A stretch of 64,000 nucleotides of DNA. Source: Acinetobacter variabilis (GTDB lineage Bacteria; Pseudomonadota; Gammaproteobacteria; Pseudomonadales; Moraxellaceae). Location: contig NZ_KB850111.1 of assembly GCF_000369625.1 (NCBI RefSeq), forward strand, positions 376,038 to 440,037, given 5' to 3'. The notes below the pieces were generated by a model, which saw only the letters and a list, made by a program, of their open reading frames with translations, did no database searches and was not told the DNA's origin. Shown piece after piece: positions 1 to 9,221 of this stretch. Every line of letters starts with the position of its first letter. Position 1 is the first letter of the stretch. Made by a program: the position numbers and the translations under genes.

Positions 1-903
1 TCCAAAGTACGTGAAAACACGATTATTGCGTCTAACACATCTACGATTTCAATCACGCGTCTGGCTGAAAATCTGGAACGTCCTGAAAACTTCGTCGGTA
101 TGCACTTCTTTAACCCGGTACACATGATGCCACTGGTAGAAGTGATTCGTGGTGAGAAGACTTCTGCTGAAGCGATTGCAACGACTGTTGTTCTTGCTCA
201 GAAAATGGGTAAAACACCAATCGTGGTCAATGACTGTCCGGGCTTCCTGGTAAACCGCGTACTGTTCCCTTACTTCGGTGCATTTGACCTGTTACTGAAA
301 GATGGTGCTGACTTCCAGCAAATTGACAAAGTGATGGAAAAATTCGGCTGGCCTATGGGTCCTGCTTACCTGATGGACGTGGTTGGTATCGATACTGGCG
401 TTCACGGTGCAGAAGTCATGGCTGAAGGCTTCCCGGATCGTATGAAACCTGATTTCAAAGGTTCAATCCAAGTAATGTACGAAAACAACCGTCTGGGTCA
501 AAAGAATGACGTTGGTTTCTACAAATACGAACTTGACCGTAAAGGCAAAAAAGCCAAAGTGGTTGATCCAACTGCATACGAGCTTGTGGCATCTGTTGCA
601 ACTGCTGAAAAACGCGAATTTGATCCTCAAGAGATCATTGACCGTATGATGCTGGCTTTCTGTAACGAAACTGTTCGTTGCCTGGAAGACAACATTGTTG
701 CAACTCCAGCTGAAGCAGATATGGCGATGATCATGGGTGTAGGTTTCCCTCCATTCCGTGGCGGTCCATGCCGTTATATCGACCAGACTGGTGTAGCTGA
801 GTATGTTGCACTTTGCGACAAATACGCGCACTTAGGTAAGGCTTATGAAGCGCCGCAATCATTGCGCGACATGGCTGCTAACAACAAAAAATTCTACGGT
901 TAA
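1..903 (+). CDS. fadB: Fatty acid oxidation complex subunit alpha, C-terminal part (FadB)
   Basis: Partial gene: the reading frame is open from the first base, so the window holds about the last 300 residues of a protein that is normally about 715 aa. FadB carries enoyl-CoA hydratase and 3-hydroxyacyl-CoA dehydrogenase activities of beta-oxidation and works in a complex with the thiolase FadA. The visible part is the dehydrogenase half: the NTSTISIT stretch, then [14 protein letters not shown], the hallmark of 3-hydroxyacyl-CoA dehydrogenases, then [12 protein letters not shown] at the domain junction. The second C-terminal dehydrogenase repeat contains [11 protein letters not shown]. fadA follows after 12 bases on the same strand, so the two form the usual fadBA operon. 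The first Met in the window (base 100) is internal, not the start. Confidence 0.96.
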   Translation, partial: SKVRENTIIASNTSTISITRLAENLERPENFVGMHFFNPVHMMPLVEVIRGEKTSAEAIATTVVLAQKMGKTPIVVNDCPGFLVNRVLFPYFGAFDLLLKDGADFQQIDKVMEKFGWPMGPAYLMDVVGIDTGVHGAEVMAEGFPDRMKPDFKGSIQVMYENNRLGQKNDVGFYKYELDRKGKKAKVVDPTAYELVASVATAEKREFDPQEIIDRMMLAFCNETVRCLEDNIVATPAEADMAMIMGVGFPPFRGGPCRYIDQTGVAEYVALCDKYAHLGKAYEAPQSLRDMAANNKKFYG

Positions 904-915
904 GGAGTGACGTGA

Positions 916-2088
<1,173 letters not shown>

Positions 2089-2107
2089 TTCTTAAATACT
2101 TCGAGAT

Positions 2108-2135
2108 AAAAAACCCCGCTTATTGCGGGGTTTTC
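2108..2135 (+). terminator. Intrinsic terminator after fadA
   Basis: The stem AACCCCGC/GCGGGGTT is followed by a T-rich tract. A-rich sequence on the other side means it could also serve the convergent minus-strand genes ending at 2150. Confidence 0.9.
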
Positions 2136-2149
2136 TTTAGGTTTTTTGA

Positions 2150-2530
2150 TCAGTAGTTATTGTGCGATACAAATCTTTTATATGCATTTAATATGTGTAC
2201 AGATTTTCTATTTAATTCTGTTTTTGCTTCTTCTATTGGAAGCCCATCTAATTTTAACAATTTTTTTAAAGGTTCTATTAATCCCTCTATAACACTGTTC
2301 AATTCAGCTGAGAACTCAAATTCAAGTTCATAAATACATTCTGTAATCTCTTGATATGGCATAGGGTAAAAAGTTTCCCCAGTACTATTATCAATCATAT
2401 TTATTTCATTACATAAAAAAAGAAACGACTGCAGAATTTGCTGTTGCAGTTCTGCAGTCATTTCAAGTGGTATTAAATGTGATTCTATTAATTCATTAAG
2501 AGTAAGAAGCTTTATGGATGTATTATTCAC
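2150..2530 (-). CDS. Unknown 126-aa protein, possible partner of the Panacea-domain protein
   Basis: I do not recognise this protein. It would start at a GTG (base 2530) only 6 bases after the stop of the upstream Panacea gene, with no good ribosome site of its own, so coupled translation is likely. It is acidic, probably all-helical (LTLNELIESHL, IYELEFEFSAELN, EPLKKLLKL), with no signal peptide, membrane segment or catalytic motif that I can see. It is more AT-rich than its chromosomal neighbours. Panacea proteins are known as antitoxins paired with varied small toxins, so this could be the toxin partner. That is inference from position only; it could equally be an accessory or immunity-type protein. 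Confidence 0.6.
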   Translation of the reverse strand: MNNTSIKLLTLNELIESHLIPLEMTAELQQQILQSFLFLCNEINMIDNSTGETFYPMPYQEITECIYELEFEFSAELNSVIEGLIEPLKKLLKLDGLPIEEAKTELNRKSVHILNAYKRFVSHNNY

Positions 2531-2536
2531 AAAAAT

Positions 2537-3052
2537 TTAACCAATTAGTTCTTCGATATCAGTACTTTCAAGACGTAGTTCTTCTTCTGAATATACAATA
2601 TTTTTTTCGCCTTTTTTAATATTAGGCTCAGCTCTGATCCAAGATTTTTCCTTATGAGTAAGATTAACTAACTCAAAAGCTTCTTTTTCCACTAAGTTTT
2701 GAATTATAAAATCTAGTCTATCTCTTTGCTCAGTACTCAAATTTAAAATATTGGGGTTAAAATCATCGCGCTCAAAGCGGAAACCATTTTCATCATTAAT
2801 TAGTCGGACAGAAGTTTCTGGTGTACTAATTCGGTTGAATCCATACGAACGAAAACTATTATAAACACTAGGAACTACCGGCCCATATTGCCACTTTTCG
2901 ATTTTATCCTCAAAAAGTGGAATACCTTTCTTCAAAAAATCACAATAAATATAATAAAGAATTTTTTGAAGTTTAACGTGAGTAAAACTAGTATTTGGAA
3001 ATTTCTGATTCACATACCAAATAATATAGTTAGCAAAGTTTAGAGCATTCAT
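2537..3052 (-). CDS. Panacea (DUF4065) domain protein, SocA-like, possible antitoxin
   Basis: The 171-aa protein carries the DUF4065/Panacea pattern: an N-terminal ANYIIWYVN helix, then FTHVKLQKILYYIYCDFLKKG, the acidic/aromatic FEDKIEKWQYGPVVP block and a following VYNSFRSYG. These occur in SocA, GepA and the PanA antitoxins. Family members neutralise a toxin encoded next to them or act as proteolysis adaptors. The ATG is preceded at good distance by GGAGG on the minus strand. The 126-aa gene follows after 6 bases. An IS5-family element begins about 46 bases upstream of the start and probably cut into the original promoter region. The base composition is AT-rich relative to fadA, in keeping with transfer. 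The antitoxin role is inferred from family and context. Confidence 0.75.
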   Translation of the reverse strand: MNALNFANYIIWYVNQKFPNTSFTHVKLQKILYYIYCDFLKKGIPLFEDKIEKWQYGPVVPSVYNSFRSYGFNRISTPETSVRLINDENGFRFERDDFNPNILNLSTEQRDRLDFIIQNLVEKEAFELVNLTHKEKSWIRAEPNIKKGEKNIVYSEEELRLESTDIEELIG

Positions 3053-3098
3053 GTCATACCTCCACTAAATTACCCATAATTAATTTACGCCGTATTAT

Positions 3099-4013
3099 AG
3101 ATCTCTTTCATAAATCAAAAAACGATCTTCTTTTTGGTTAATATTTGCACTCCGGATTTCTTGGCATTCGTGCATAATCTGCGGATGAAATACATCGATT
3201 CAAACAAGCTTTCTGATCTTCAGTTCAAGCGATACACAGGCATCTCATGGTCAACTTTCTATTTGATGGTTGAGCAATTGCAAAAGCATGTCTCTGCCAA
3301 AGGCAGACCGCCCAAGTTAAGCCTGGAGGATCAGGTTCTGCTCTGTCTGAGCTATTGGCGGGAATACCGAACCTTATTTCACGTTGCGACGAGTTACGGG
3401 GTTTCAGAGCCTACAGCCTCAAGAATTGTCCGTCATATTGAAGACTGCCTGATTCGGTCCAATCTGTTTAATTTACCCAAAGATTTACCCGAGGGCGAAG
3501 GCATCGACTGGAATGTTGTGATCGTGGATGCCACGGAAATTCCAATCCAAAGGCCTAAAAAAACAGAAGAAAAGCTATAGCGGCAAGAAAAAGACGCATA
3601 CCTTTAAAGTACAGGCCATGATTCACTACAAAACTCAGCAAATTCTGAGTTTATGTACCAGTCGCGGTGCAGTGCATGATTTCGAGTTGTTCAAACGCAA
3701 TTTAAACCAGATTCCTTCAGGAGCCTTTGTTCTTGCGGATAAAGGCTATCAGGGGATTTATGTGTTGTATCCGAATAGCCTGTTGCCCTTAAAAGCCAAA
3801 AGACACTGTAAATTGGATCCTGAATTGAAAATCTATAATCAGGAAATCAATAAAAGAAGAATCGGAATTGAGCATGTATTTGGCAGCCTGAAAACCTTCA
3901 AAATCCTTGCTGAGCGTTATCGAAATAGAGGTAAAAGGCTTGGTTTGAGATTCAATTTAATCGCTGGAATCTACAACTTGGAACTGAGCAAAAATGATTT
4001 ATGAAAGAGGTCT
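3099..4013 (+). mobile_element. IS5-family insertion sequence with inverted repeats
   Basis: Terminal inverted repeats of about 19 bases lie at 3099-3117 and 3995-4013 and share the core CTCTTTCATAAATCA, differing at one position near the outer end. TAT abuts both ends (3096-3098 and 4014-4016), compatible with a 3-bp target duplication. The about 915-bp length and the transposase type fit IS5-family elements of the small IS427/IS1031/ISL2 groups. The subgroup is uncertain. Confidence 0.85.
3134..4004 (+). pseudogene. IS5-family DDE transposase in two overlapping frames (frameshift at an A run)
   Basis: The transposase is split. The first frame (3134-3580) has the N-terminal HTH-like region (GISWSTFYLMVEQL, RPPKLSLEDQVLLCL, YGVSEPTASRIV) and the first catalytic Asp in VIVDATEIPIQRPKK. 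The second frame (ending 4004) continues with KQKKSYSGKKKTHTFK, the second Asp region (LADKGYQGI) and the Glu region (RIGIEHVFGSLKTFK). The join lies at a run of seven A (3557-3563). Moving between the frames requires a net +1 (or -2) shift, not the common -1 programmed shift. The element is therefore either inactivated by a one-base indel or depends on polymerase or ribosome slippage. It begins with TTG or GTG rather than ATG in this reading, so the start is uncertain. Confidence 0.8.
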
Positions 4014-4261
4014 TATCTATGTTTTTATATTTTTATAAAGAGAAAATAACTTTTTCCTTAGTTTCTTTTTAACATGTGCGACCCAGCTTGTCACTCTCAT
4101 TTTACATCTCCACTATTAATCAAAATTATAAGTAGAAATATATGTTATCCCTTTGTAATTTTAGTTGAATATTCAACCAATAAAATAATATTTATTAATC
4201 ACTTAAATTTCATACGTGTATGATCAAGCCTCTTTTTTCCTATTTCCTTAAAAGGGTTTAT

Positions 4262-4642
4262 ATGAACATGCTTAAAACAATGATCGCAACTGCAATCGTA
4301 GCGACTTCTGCATCTGCAATGGCAACTGAAGCTCAAGTTGCGCCAGCAACTGTTGTAACCAAAACAACCCAAACTATTGCTAAAGAAACTGCTGCACCTG
4401 TACAAGCGAAAGTTGAAGCTGCTCAAGCGACTGTTGCTGCAACTCAACAAGCGGCTGAAACTAAAGCTGAAGCAGTAAAAACAGAAGCAACGACTCAAGT
4501 AGAAATGGCTCAAGCTACAGCAGAACAACACGTTGAAGCTGCGCAAACTGAAGCAGTAGAAACCAAAGATACGGCTGCTGAAAAAGCAGAAGTAAAAGCC
4601 GAGAAAAAAGGCTGGTTCTCTTGGTTTAAAAAAGCAGCTTAA
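4262..4642 (+). CDS. Exported Ala/Glu/Lys-rich low-complexity protein
   Basis: Not a family I recognise. I take the ATG at 4262, just after an AAAAGGG-like ribosome site, giving 126 aa. An in-frame ATG at 4220 would add 14 residues before an otherwise good signal peptide. The N-terminus (MNMLKTMIATAIVATSASAMA) looks like a Sec signal with cleavage after an Ala-x-Ala. The mature part is almost all Ala, Glu, Lys, Thr, Gln and Val in heptad-like order (VEAAQ, AETKAEAVK), predicting a long helix or coiled coil. It ends in the basic-aromatic tail KKGWFSWFKKAA, which could contact membrane or wall. It is monocistronic, with its own terminator, and probably periplasmic. Confidence 0.75.
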   Translation: MNMLKTMIATAIVATSASAMATEAQVAPATVVTKTTQTIAKETAAPVQAKVEAAQATVAATQQAAETKAEAVKTEATTQVEMAQATAEQHVEAAQTEAVETKDTAAEKAEVKAEKKGWFSWFKKAA

Positions 4643-4655
4643 GATTTTTTAAGCA

Positions 4656-4688
4656 TAAAAAAAGATGTCCGGGTGACATCTTTTTTTA
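4656..4688. terminator. Bidirectional intrinsic terminator
   Basis: The stem AGATGTC/GACATCT (4663-4669, 4675-4681) has an A run on the left and a T run on the right. It can serve the upstream plus gene and the convergent tehB. Confidence 0.88.
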
Positions 4689-4740
4689 TTTTTGGCTCTC
4701 TCTGATTTAAAGCCAAAAATCTAAAAACTGTATAAATCTC

Positions 4741-5607
4741 TTATTCGACTTTTTGGGCTAGCATAGTCGCAAAATGCTGCTTGATCCGGTTGCCCTGTTC
4801 ATCTACACGATGTAATTCACCTACATTTTCATTGTATTTCACCAGATTCCAGCCTTTATAATAGGCACTAAGCTGTCCCGGCTTAAAACTAAACGGAAAG
4901 TCTGGCTGTACCGGAATATCATCGGTATCCATCGCACAGACAATCAGGTTATAACCGCCCGGCACTGTCGCCTGCTGCATCTGTGCAATAAGAGGTGGAA
5001 TGGTATCGGCCTGTAGGAACATCATCACTACCGTACAGCAGATAAAGTCATATTGGCCCTGAATACTTGGGTCAAGATTTAAATCTCGTTGCTGAACCTG
5101 AATATTCCCGATTTCTTCGGCCTGAATGATCTGTCTTAAGGTCTGCAGACTATTTTCATTCACATCCCAGGCATCAACTTCAAAACCGTTCTGGCTCAAA
5201 TACAGCGAATTGCGGCCTGAACCACAACCGACATCCAGCGCACGGCCACCCTTTAAATACGGCATAGCCGCCAGAATTTCCGAATGAGTCGGGCTTAGCT
5301 GATATTTTTTGCTGAAGTAATTCTCAGGTTTGCAGTAAAAACGCAGCTGACATTCTGCATCTTCACTGGCAGAAATAATCTTATGCCATACCTGTGGTTC
5401 AATAAACGGTGGTTGCTGCTCTGGCGTAAATACATGTTCAGACTGTATATGACCTGACTGATCCAGCATGGCAAAATGCAGCTCACCTTTAAGAACGGTC
5501 AGCTTTGCCCAAGTCCCCGCTTTGGTATTATGTGGCTGCTTGAACCCTTGTGGAATAGCTTGCTGTGACCAGACCGGAAATTCTTTATAACATCTCAGTT
5601 GTTGCAT
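4741..5607 (-). CDS. tehB: TehB-type SAM-dependent methyltransferase with N-terminal DUF1971 cupin-like domain
   Basis: The 288-aa protein matches the long TehB form. Residues 1 to about 85 form the DUF1971 beta domain (FPVWSQQAIPQGFKQPHN... PFIEPQVWHKI). The class I methyltransferase fold follows, with SAM motif I ALDVGCGSGRNSLYL, the acidic end of strand 2 (VDAWDVNENSL) and the QRDLN/DFICCTVVMMF region. TehB methylates tellurite or tellurium oxyanions using SAM; its housekeeping substrate is unknown. No TehA transporter gene is adjacent, so this is a stand-alone copy. Cytoplasmic. Confidence 0.88.
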   Translation of the reverse strand: MQQLRCYKEFPVWSQQAIPQGFKQPHNTKAGTWAKLTVLKGELHFAMLDQSGHIQSEHVFTPEQQPPFIEPQVWHKIISASEDAECQLRFYCKPENYFSKKYQLSPTHSEILAAMPYLKGGRALDVGCGSGRNSLYLSQNGFEVDAWDVNENSLQTLRQIIQAEEIGNIQVQQRDLNLDPSIQGQYDFICCTVVMMFLQADTIPPLIAQMQQATVPGGYNLIVCAMDTDDIPVQPDFPFSFKPGQLSAYYKGWNLVKYNENVGELHRVDEQGNRIKQHFATMLAQKVE

Positions 5608-5801
5608 AAAAGCTTGTGCTCCCTATCTTCTCTTTCCGTCTGCAAGTATGCTTCTGGATATTCATTTTTCTCAAGCATAGTTGGTTCTATTACAGATGAG
5701 AACTGGTACATCTTTGATGTAAGCAATGCAGTAAGACTGATCGATCTAGCAAGAAAACCTCAATACAATTTAGCGCATAAAAATCCATAAGACCCTTATA
5801 T

Positions 5802-6551
5802 TTAGAGTTTGTTCTCTGCTTCTTTAAGAGCCTGCTGATCCACTTGAGTCATTTGCTGGTTAAGCTGCACTATTTCCTGATAGAGCTTATTGAATTGCTT
5901 TAAGGGTGCATCTTCATAGAACATAAAGGTCTGGTTTTTCTTTTCCCATTTATTGTTTTTCAGCACCAGAAATAACTGGTCTGCTTTGGCCAGACTCTGT
6001 TTCTCAATTTCAAAAATTGCATGGGCATTATCCTGCTGCTGATTGGCTTTCAGATTATCTGCCAGCTGCTGACGATAACGGCTTTTAATGTCCAGCTGTT
6101 TCACCTGCTCTAACTGCTGGGTTGCCCGCTGTTGAATTATCTGTTCATAGCCATCGACAATTTCATGCACACGCTTCAGCATGGCTTCGGTTTCTTTATA
6201 GTCTTGAGCCTGATCTTTGGCTAAGCGGTCAATATCCAGAAAACGATCCCAGTCCGCTGCTTTGAGGTCACGTAAATACTGATTGCGAGCCTCGGCACGA
6301 TCACGCATCTGACCCAAAATAAACTGAGCCATCACAGCATAATCCCCGTCCAGGCGATTATCTTCCAGATCAATCTGAATCGGTTTAGACCAATCCTGTG
6401 CCTGCTGCAAAATAGATCCGGTTTTTTCTTCCAGTACCGTTTCATATTCCTGCAAATCGGCCTGCTGTTTTTGCTCTACAGAATTTTGATAAAATAACCA
6501 GATCAAAATTACCAGTACCACTCCAGCGATAATCATAAAAACACGGGGCAT
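5802..6551 (-). CDS. Membrane-anchored coiled-coil protein of unknown function
   Basis: I do not recognise a named family. Residues about 4-22 (VFMIIAGVVLVILIWLFYQ) form a single membrane helix. The remaining about 225 residues are rich in Gln, Glu, Lys and Leu with coiled-coil character (QQADLQEYETVLEEK, EQIIQQRATQQLEQVKQL, QQMTQVDQQALKEAE). With a short cytoplasmic start and no cleavage site, the bulk of the protein is likely periplasmic and tethered to the inner membrane. It appears monocistronic. No catalytic motif is visible. Confidence 0.75.
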   Translation of the reverse strand: MPRVFMIIAGVVLVILIWLFYQNSVEQKQQADLQEYETVLEEKTGSILQQAQDWSKPIQIDLEDNRLDGDYAVMAQFILGQMRDRAEARNQYLRDLKAADWDRFLDIDRLAKDQAQDYKETEAMLKRVHEIVDGYEQIIQQRATQQLEQVKQLDIKSRYRQQLADNLKANQQQDNAHAIFEIEKQSLAKADQLFLVLKNNKWEKKNQTFMFYEDAPLKQFNKLYQEIVQLNQQMTQVDQQALKEAENKL

Positions 6552-6792
6552 CTACACGCTCCAGGTCTGTCATCCAGATCTTATTGATTTTTTACACTAT
6601 GCTTATTTTTCCAGCATAATTCAAGACATAGAACTTTTCACATTTGTGAATGTGCTTTCTCAATACTGAAAAATGAATCCAGTAAAAAGCCTGAAGAAAG
6701 GAAATAAGTTTTTAACCCACCCTTTCTCCATGACGTGATCTGGCTATACCGAAACTGACTGACCTGATCAGCCTGGCCCACCGGATTGTGTG

Positions 6793-7293
6793 CTAGCGCG
6801 AACCAAAAGGCAGACTGAGCTCAAGCCGATTCGGATCAAACTGTTCCCGGACGATCTGGACATTGGTGGCATTCCGGTCAATACCGAAAGGTTGCAGAAT
6901 TACATAGATTCCGTTTCTTGGATCTGAAGACTGCAAGCCTTGCGCTACTGCCAGTACATATTCTCGGAACACAGTAGGCAAACTGTCCAGATCAGGATTA
7001 GGCGCTGCTGCCCCTATGTCAATATTTGCAACAACATCACCATCGACACTATAAGCTTGGATATCGCGTTCAATTTTCATCAGGCGCATCTGCAAAGCCT
7101 TACGCTGGCTGGCACCTTCCTGATAAGGCGTGATTTCCGTCACAGCACGCATTTCAGGCTCTGCCATGACAGTTAAGGTGGGAAGTACCGTTGTTTCAGA
7201 ATGAGCAGGAGTTGCGTGACTCAATATAGGGAGAGTAAAAGCAGTACAGGTCAGCATCAGGCCCAAGCTTTGAATGGATTTTAGGAGATTCAT
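6793..7293 (-). CDS. Exported protein of unknown function (paralogue of the broken gene at 7525-8047)
   Basis: The 166-aa protein has a signal peptide (MNLLKSIQSLGLMLTCTAFTL, probable cleavage after SHA). The mature part begins near TVLPTLTVMAEPEMR, continues with a Gln/Arg-rich helix, then LPTVFREYVLAVAQGLQSSDPRNGIYVILQPFGIDRN, and ends in RLELSLPFGSR. The same layout recurs in the next gene upstream (TMTIMAEPEMS, ALQQYVMTIAQGLQSSDP, VGIDRS), so the two are tandem paralogues. No known domain was recognised. It is probably periplasmic or surface-exposed. A GAGGGG ribosome site precedes the ATG. Confidence 0.72.
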   Translation of the reverse strand: MNLLKSIQSLGLMLTCTAFTLPILSHATPAHSETTVLPTLTVMAEPEMRAVTEITPYQEGASQRKALQMRLMKIERDIQAYSVDGDVVANIDIGAAAPNPDLDSLPTVFREYVLAVAQGLQSSDPRNGIYVILQPFGIDRNATNVQIVREQFDPNRLELSLPFGSR

Positions 7294-7479
7294 CTTATTA
7301 CCCCTCGGTTGGAAAAGGGAAAGCGTCAGATTAAATCTTACAAGTAATACAGCTTCTTATTGTTAAGTTTGATAAACGGTCAATCGAACCCATTACACCC
7401 TGATAAAACCAACCATCAAATCAGGAACAAAGCTCCTAAAAAACATAAATTAATCAAAGGTTAAATTTAAAAAAAGCAA

Positions 7480-7503
7480 AAATCCCCGGTTTGCGGGGAT
7501 CGA
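7480..7503 (-). terminator. Intrinsic terminator between the two exported-protein paralogues
   Basis: The stem ATCCCC/GGGGAT (7482-7500) is followed on the minus strand by a T-rich tract. It separates the two paralogues transcriptionally. Confidence 0.8.
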
Positions 7504-7524
7504 TCTGCATTACTGGCTCGTCCT

Positions 7525-8047
7525 TTAAGGAGATCTTGGAAATTGTGCTACAGGGGATGGATTGTTGTAGTTTTCTAATAAGCCCAGATTCACCTTGTCC
7601 AGATTGATCTGTAATTGAAGGCCACGCCCTGGCTGCATGCTGCTGCTACGATCGATCCCGACATTCTCCAGCAGTGTATACAGCCCTTGGGTTGGATCAC
7701 TAGATTGTAAGCCTTGGGCGATGGTCATCACATACTGTTGCAGTGCAGGTGACAGTAGACTCAAATCTGGAGCTTGGGTCGGCTTGATATCGAGGTTTGC
7801 CAGCACATTTGGATTGACCATGAAATTCTCTGCATCCTTGGTTCCTCGGATTACCTGATGCTGCAAGGCAAGACGATTGGCTTCATTCTCAATAAATGGA
7901 ACATAGCCAGTTTCATTACTCATTTCAGGTTCAGCCATAATGGTCATCGTCGGCAAGGATAAGCACCGGTTTCTGTTCTTCCGCGTGTACTCCTATGCTC
8001 AATGTACCTAACAGAATCCCAAATAAAGATGTTTTTATACTATTCAT
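7525..8047 (-). pseudogene. Frameshifted paralogue of the exported protein at 6793-7293
   Basis: A good start at 8047 encodes a signal peptide (MNSIKTSLFGILLGTLSIG, then VHAEEQKPV), but that frame hits a stop within about 17 codons after it. The mature part, which aligns with the neighbour from LPTMTIMAEPEM onward, is in another frame (open from a TTG at 7956 down to 7525, 143 aa). The two frames are offset by one base at about 7957-7965. Either the gene is recently broken, it relies on slippage, or the base call is wrong. Without the signal peptide the 143-aa piece would not be exported. Confidence 0.7.
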
Positions 8048-8215
8048 GGGCTTTCCCCTACTTCAAATTTCACAACCTGAATGCCTTCATCGGTTGCTAA
8101 AGTCTGTATTTAATCTAGTTATCTATTAGATTACCTTGATTATTTAGAGAACTCATTCCTGTTCAGATGGATGGCAAAACAAGTTAATTCTTGGGCTGAA
8201 TCAAAAATTACAGGC

Positions 8216-8250
8216 AAAAAAAAACCTCAAACAATGTTTGAGGTTTTTTC
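8216..8250 (-). terminator. Terminator of the tRNA-Phe transcript
   Basis: Perfect 12-bp stem AAAACCTCAAAC/GTTTGAGGTTTT (8221-8232, 8236-8247) with a T run on the minus strand, just downstream of the first tRNA. Confidence 0.88.
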
Positions 8251-8255
8251 GAATA

Positions 8256-8331
8256 TGGTGGCGAGACCCAGGATCGAACTGGGGACACACGGATTTTCAA
8301 TCCGTTGCTCTACCAACTGAGCTATCACGCC
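8256..8331 (-). tRNA. tRNA-Phe (anticodon GAA)
   Basis: 76 nt on the minus strand with an encoded CCA end. The anticodon stem-loop reads CGGAT-TGAAAAT-CCG with GAA in the loop. The D arm (AGCTCAGTTGGTAGAGC) and T arm (CCCAG-TTCGATC-CTGGG) are intact. The acceptor stem has one U-U mismatch. The tRNA body is identical to the copy at 8469-8544. Confidence 0.95.
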
Positions 8332-8413
8332 GATGCGGTGTATTAAGCCGTATCTGGACACATTAGTCAATCAAAATTATGAAAAAAAAGATTGAGTGTC
8401 TGAATTTTGGCCT

Positions 8414-8444
8414 AAAAAAAAATCCCTGATGGGATCAGGGATTG
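8414..8444 (-). terminator. Hairpin between the two tRNA-Phe genes
   Basis: Perfect 10-bp stem AATCCCTGAT/ATCAGGGATT (8421-8430, 8434-8443) followed on the minus strand by nine T. This suggests that the two tRNAs can be separate transcripts. Confidence 0.82.
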
Positions 8445-8468
8445 AAAACTTTAAAATCGTTTTGAATA

Positions 8469-8544
8469 TGGTGGCGAGACCCAGGATCGAACTGGGGACA
8501 CACGGATTTTCAATCCGTTGCTCTACCAACTGAGCTATCACGCC
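8469..8544 (-). tRNA. tRNA-Phe (anticodon GAA), second copy
   Basis: Identical 76-nt tRNA body, also with encoded CCA, in tandem with the copy at 8256-8331. The flanks diverge apart from a few bases beyond the CCA end. Confidence 0.95.
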
Positions 8545-8707
8545 GATGTCGCGTATTAAACAGTTTCAGCTCTTAATCGTCAAGTACATAACGTATAAAA
8601 ATCACCAAATGTTTACTTTTCCATCGATTTGCATGTTTATACAGCAATATTTTTCAATATTCTCAGCAAATACCTGACTAATAAAACAAATTGAATCTGT
8701 TATTTAC

Positions 8708-8732
8708 AAAAAAAGCAGCCCGAAGGCTGCTT
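8708..8732 (-). terminator. Terminator of the GNAT gene
   Basis: The stem GCAGCC/GGCTGC (8715-8730) with a T run on the minus strand lies 16 bases past the gene's stop. Confidence 0.85.
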
Positions 8733-8747
8733 GAAATTTATCTGTAT

Positions 8748-9125
8748 TTAAATTTTTTCAAGATTTGCCAGACAGCGGTGAATGGCCCCACATCCCGGTA
8801 CGAATGCTTTTACTCCTTTTTCCTCTTCCATTCGGCATGCCTCACTCACCAGCCTTTCTGCAACCCCGCGTCCACGGTTGGCCGGATGCACCACAATATT
8901 TTCCAGGGTTCGGCTTTCGCCTTGTCCCGTGCACCAGATGGCGCCGATGATTTTGGTGTTAAATTCTGCGGTATAAAGTAAGGTATACTGTGCAAGGTTT
9001 TGCTCTAGATGTTCAATGGCATCTGCCCCATCACTAAATTCAGGGCTAGTGTCATACAGTCGCTCAAGCTGGCTGCGCACTTCGTCGTTTTCTAGAGAAG
9101 TATAAGCATGTACGGTAATAGGCAT
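8748..9125 (-). CDS. GNAT-family acetyltransferase or acetyl-CoA sensor (PanZ-like?)
   Basis: The 125-aa single-domain GNAT fold protein contains the acetyl-CoA binding motif A, seen as ENIVVHPANRGRGVAERLV (pattern V..RGRG.A). Before it lies IIGAIWCTGQGESRTLE (strand 4 region). After it the protein is short, ending GCGAIHRCLANLEKI. The small size and shortened C-terminus recall PanZ/PanM, which binds acetyl-CoA and promotes maturation of aspartate decarboxylase PanD, but panD is not nearby and I rate that assignment as possible only. It is divergent from hisB. A GGAGGG ribosome site precedes the ATG. Confidence 0.8.
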   Translation of the reverse strand: MPITVHAYTSLENDEVRSQLERLYDTSPEFSDGADAIEHLEQNLAQYTLLYTAEFNTKIIGAIWCTGQGESRTLENIVVHPANRGRGVAERLVSEACRMEEEKGVKAFVPGCGAIHRCLANLEKI

Positions 9126-9221
9126 TGATAAACCCTCCTGAGCAATCTAATATGCGGTGACGTCGTCACGGCGAAAATATTTTCTACATCAATCATTTTG
9201 ACGTATTTGAGGAACGTGTCT

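Noticed and set aside
2150-4013. Prophage remnant around the Panacea pair
   Set aside because: No phage structural, integrase or att-like sequence; only two small genes and one IS are seen.
4199-4546. 115-aa ORF antisense to the exported Ala/Glu/Lys-rich gene
   Set aside because: Ser/Cys/Arg-rich composition is the mirror of the biased sense codons, with no start context. It is a shadow of the real gene.
5599-5790. 63-aa plus-strand ORF in the gap before the coiled-coil gene
   Set aside because: Composition is random-looking, no ribosome site, and it overlaps the tehB start.
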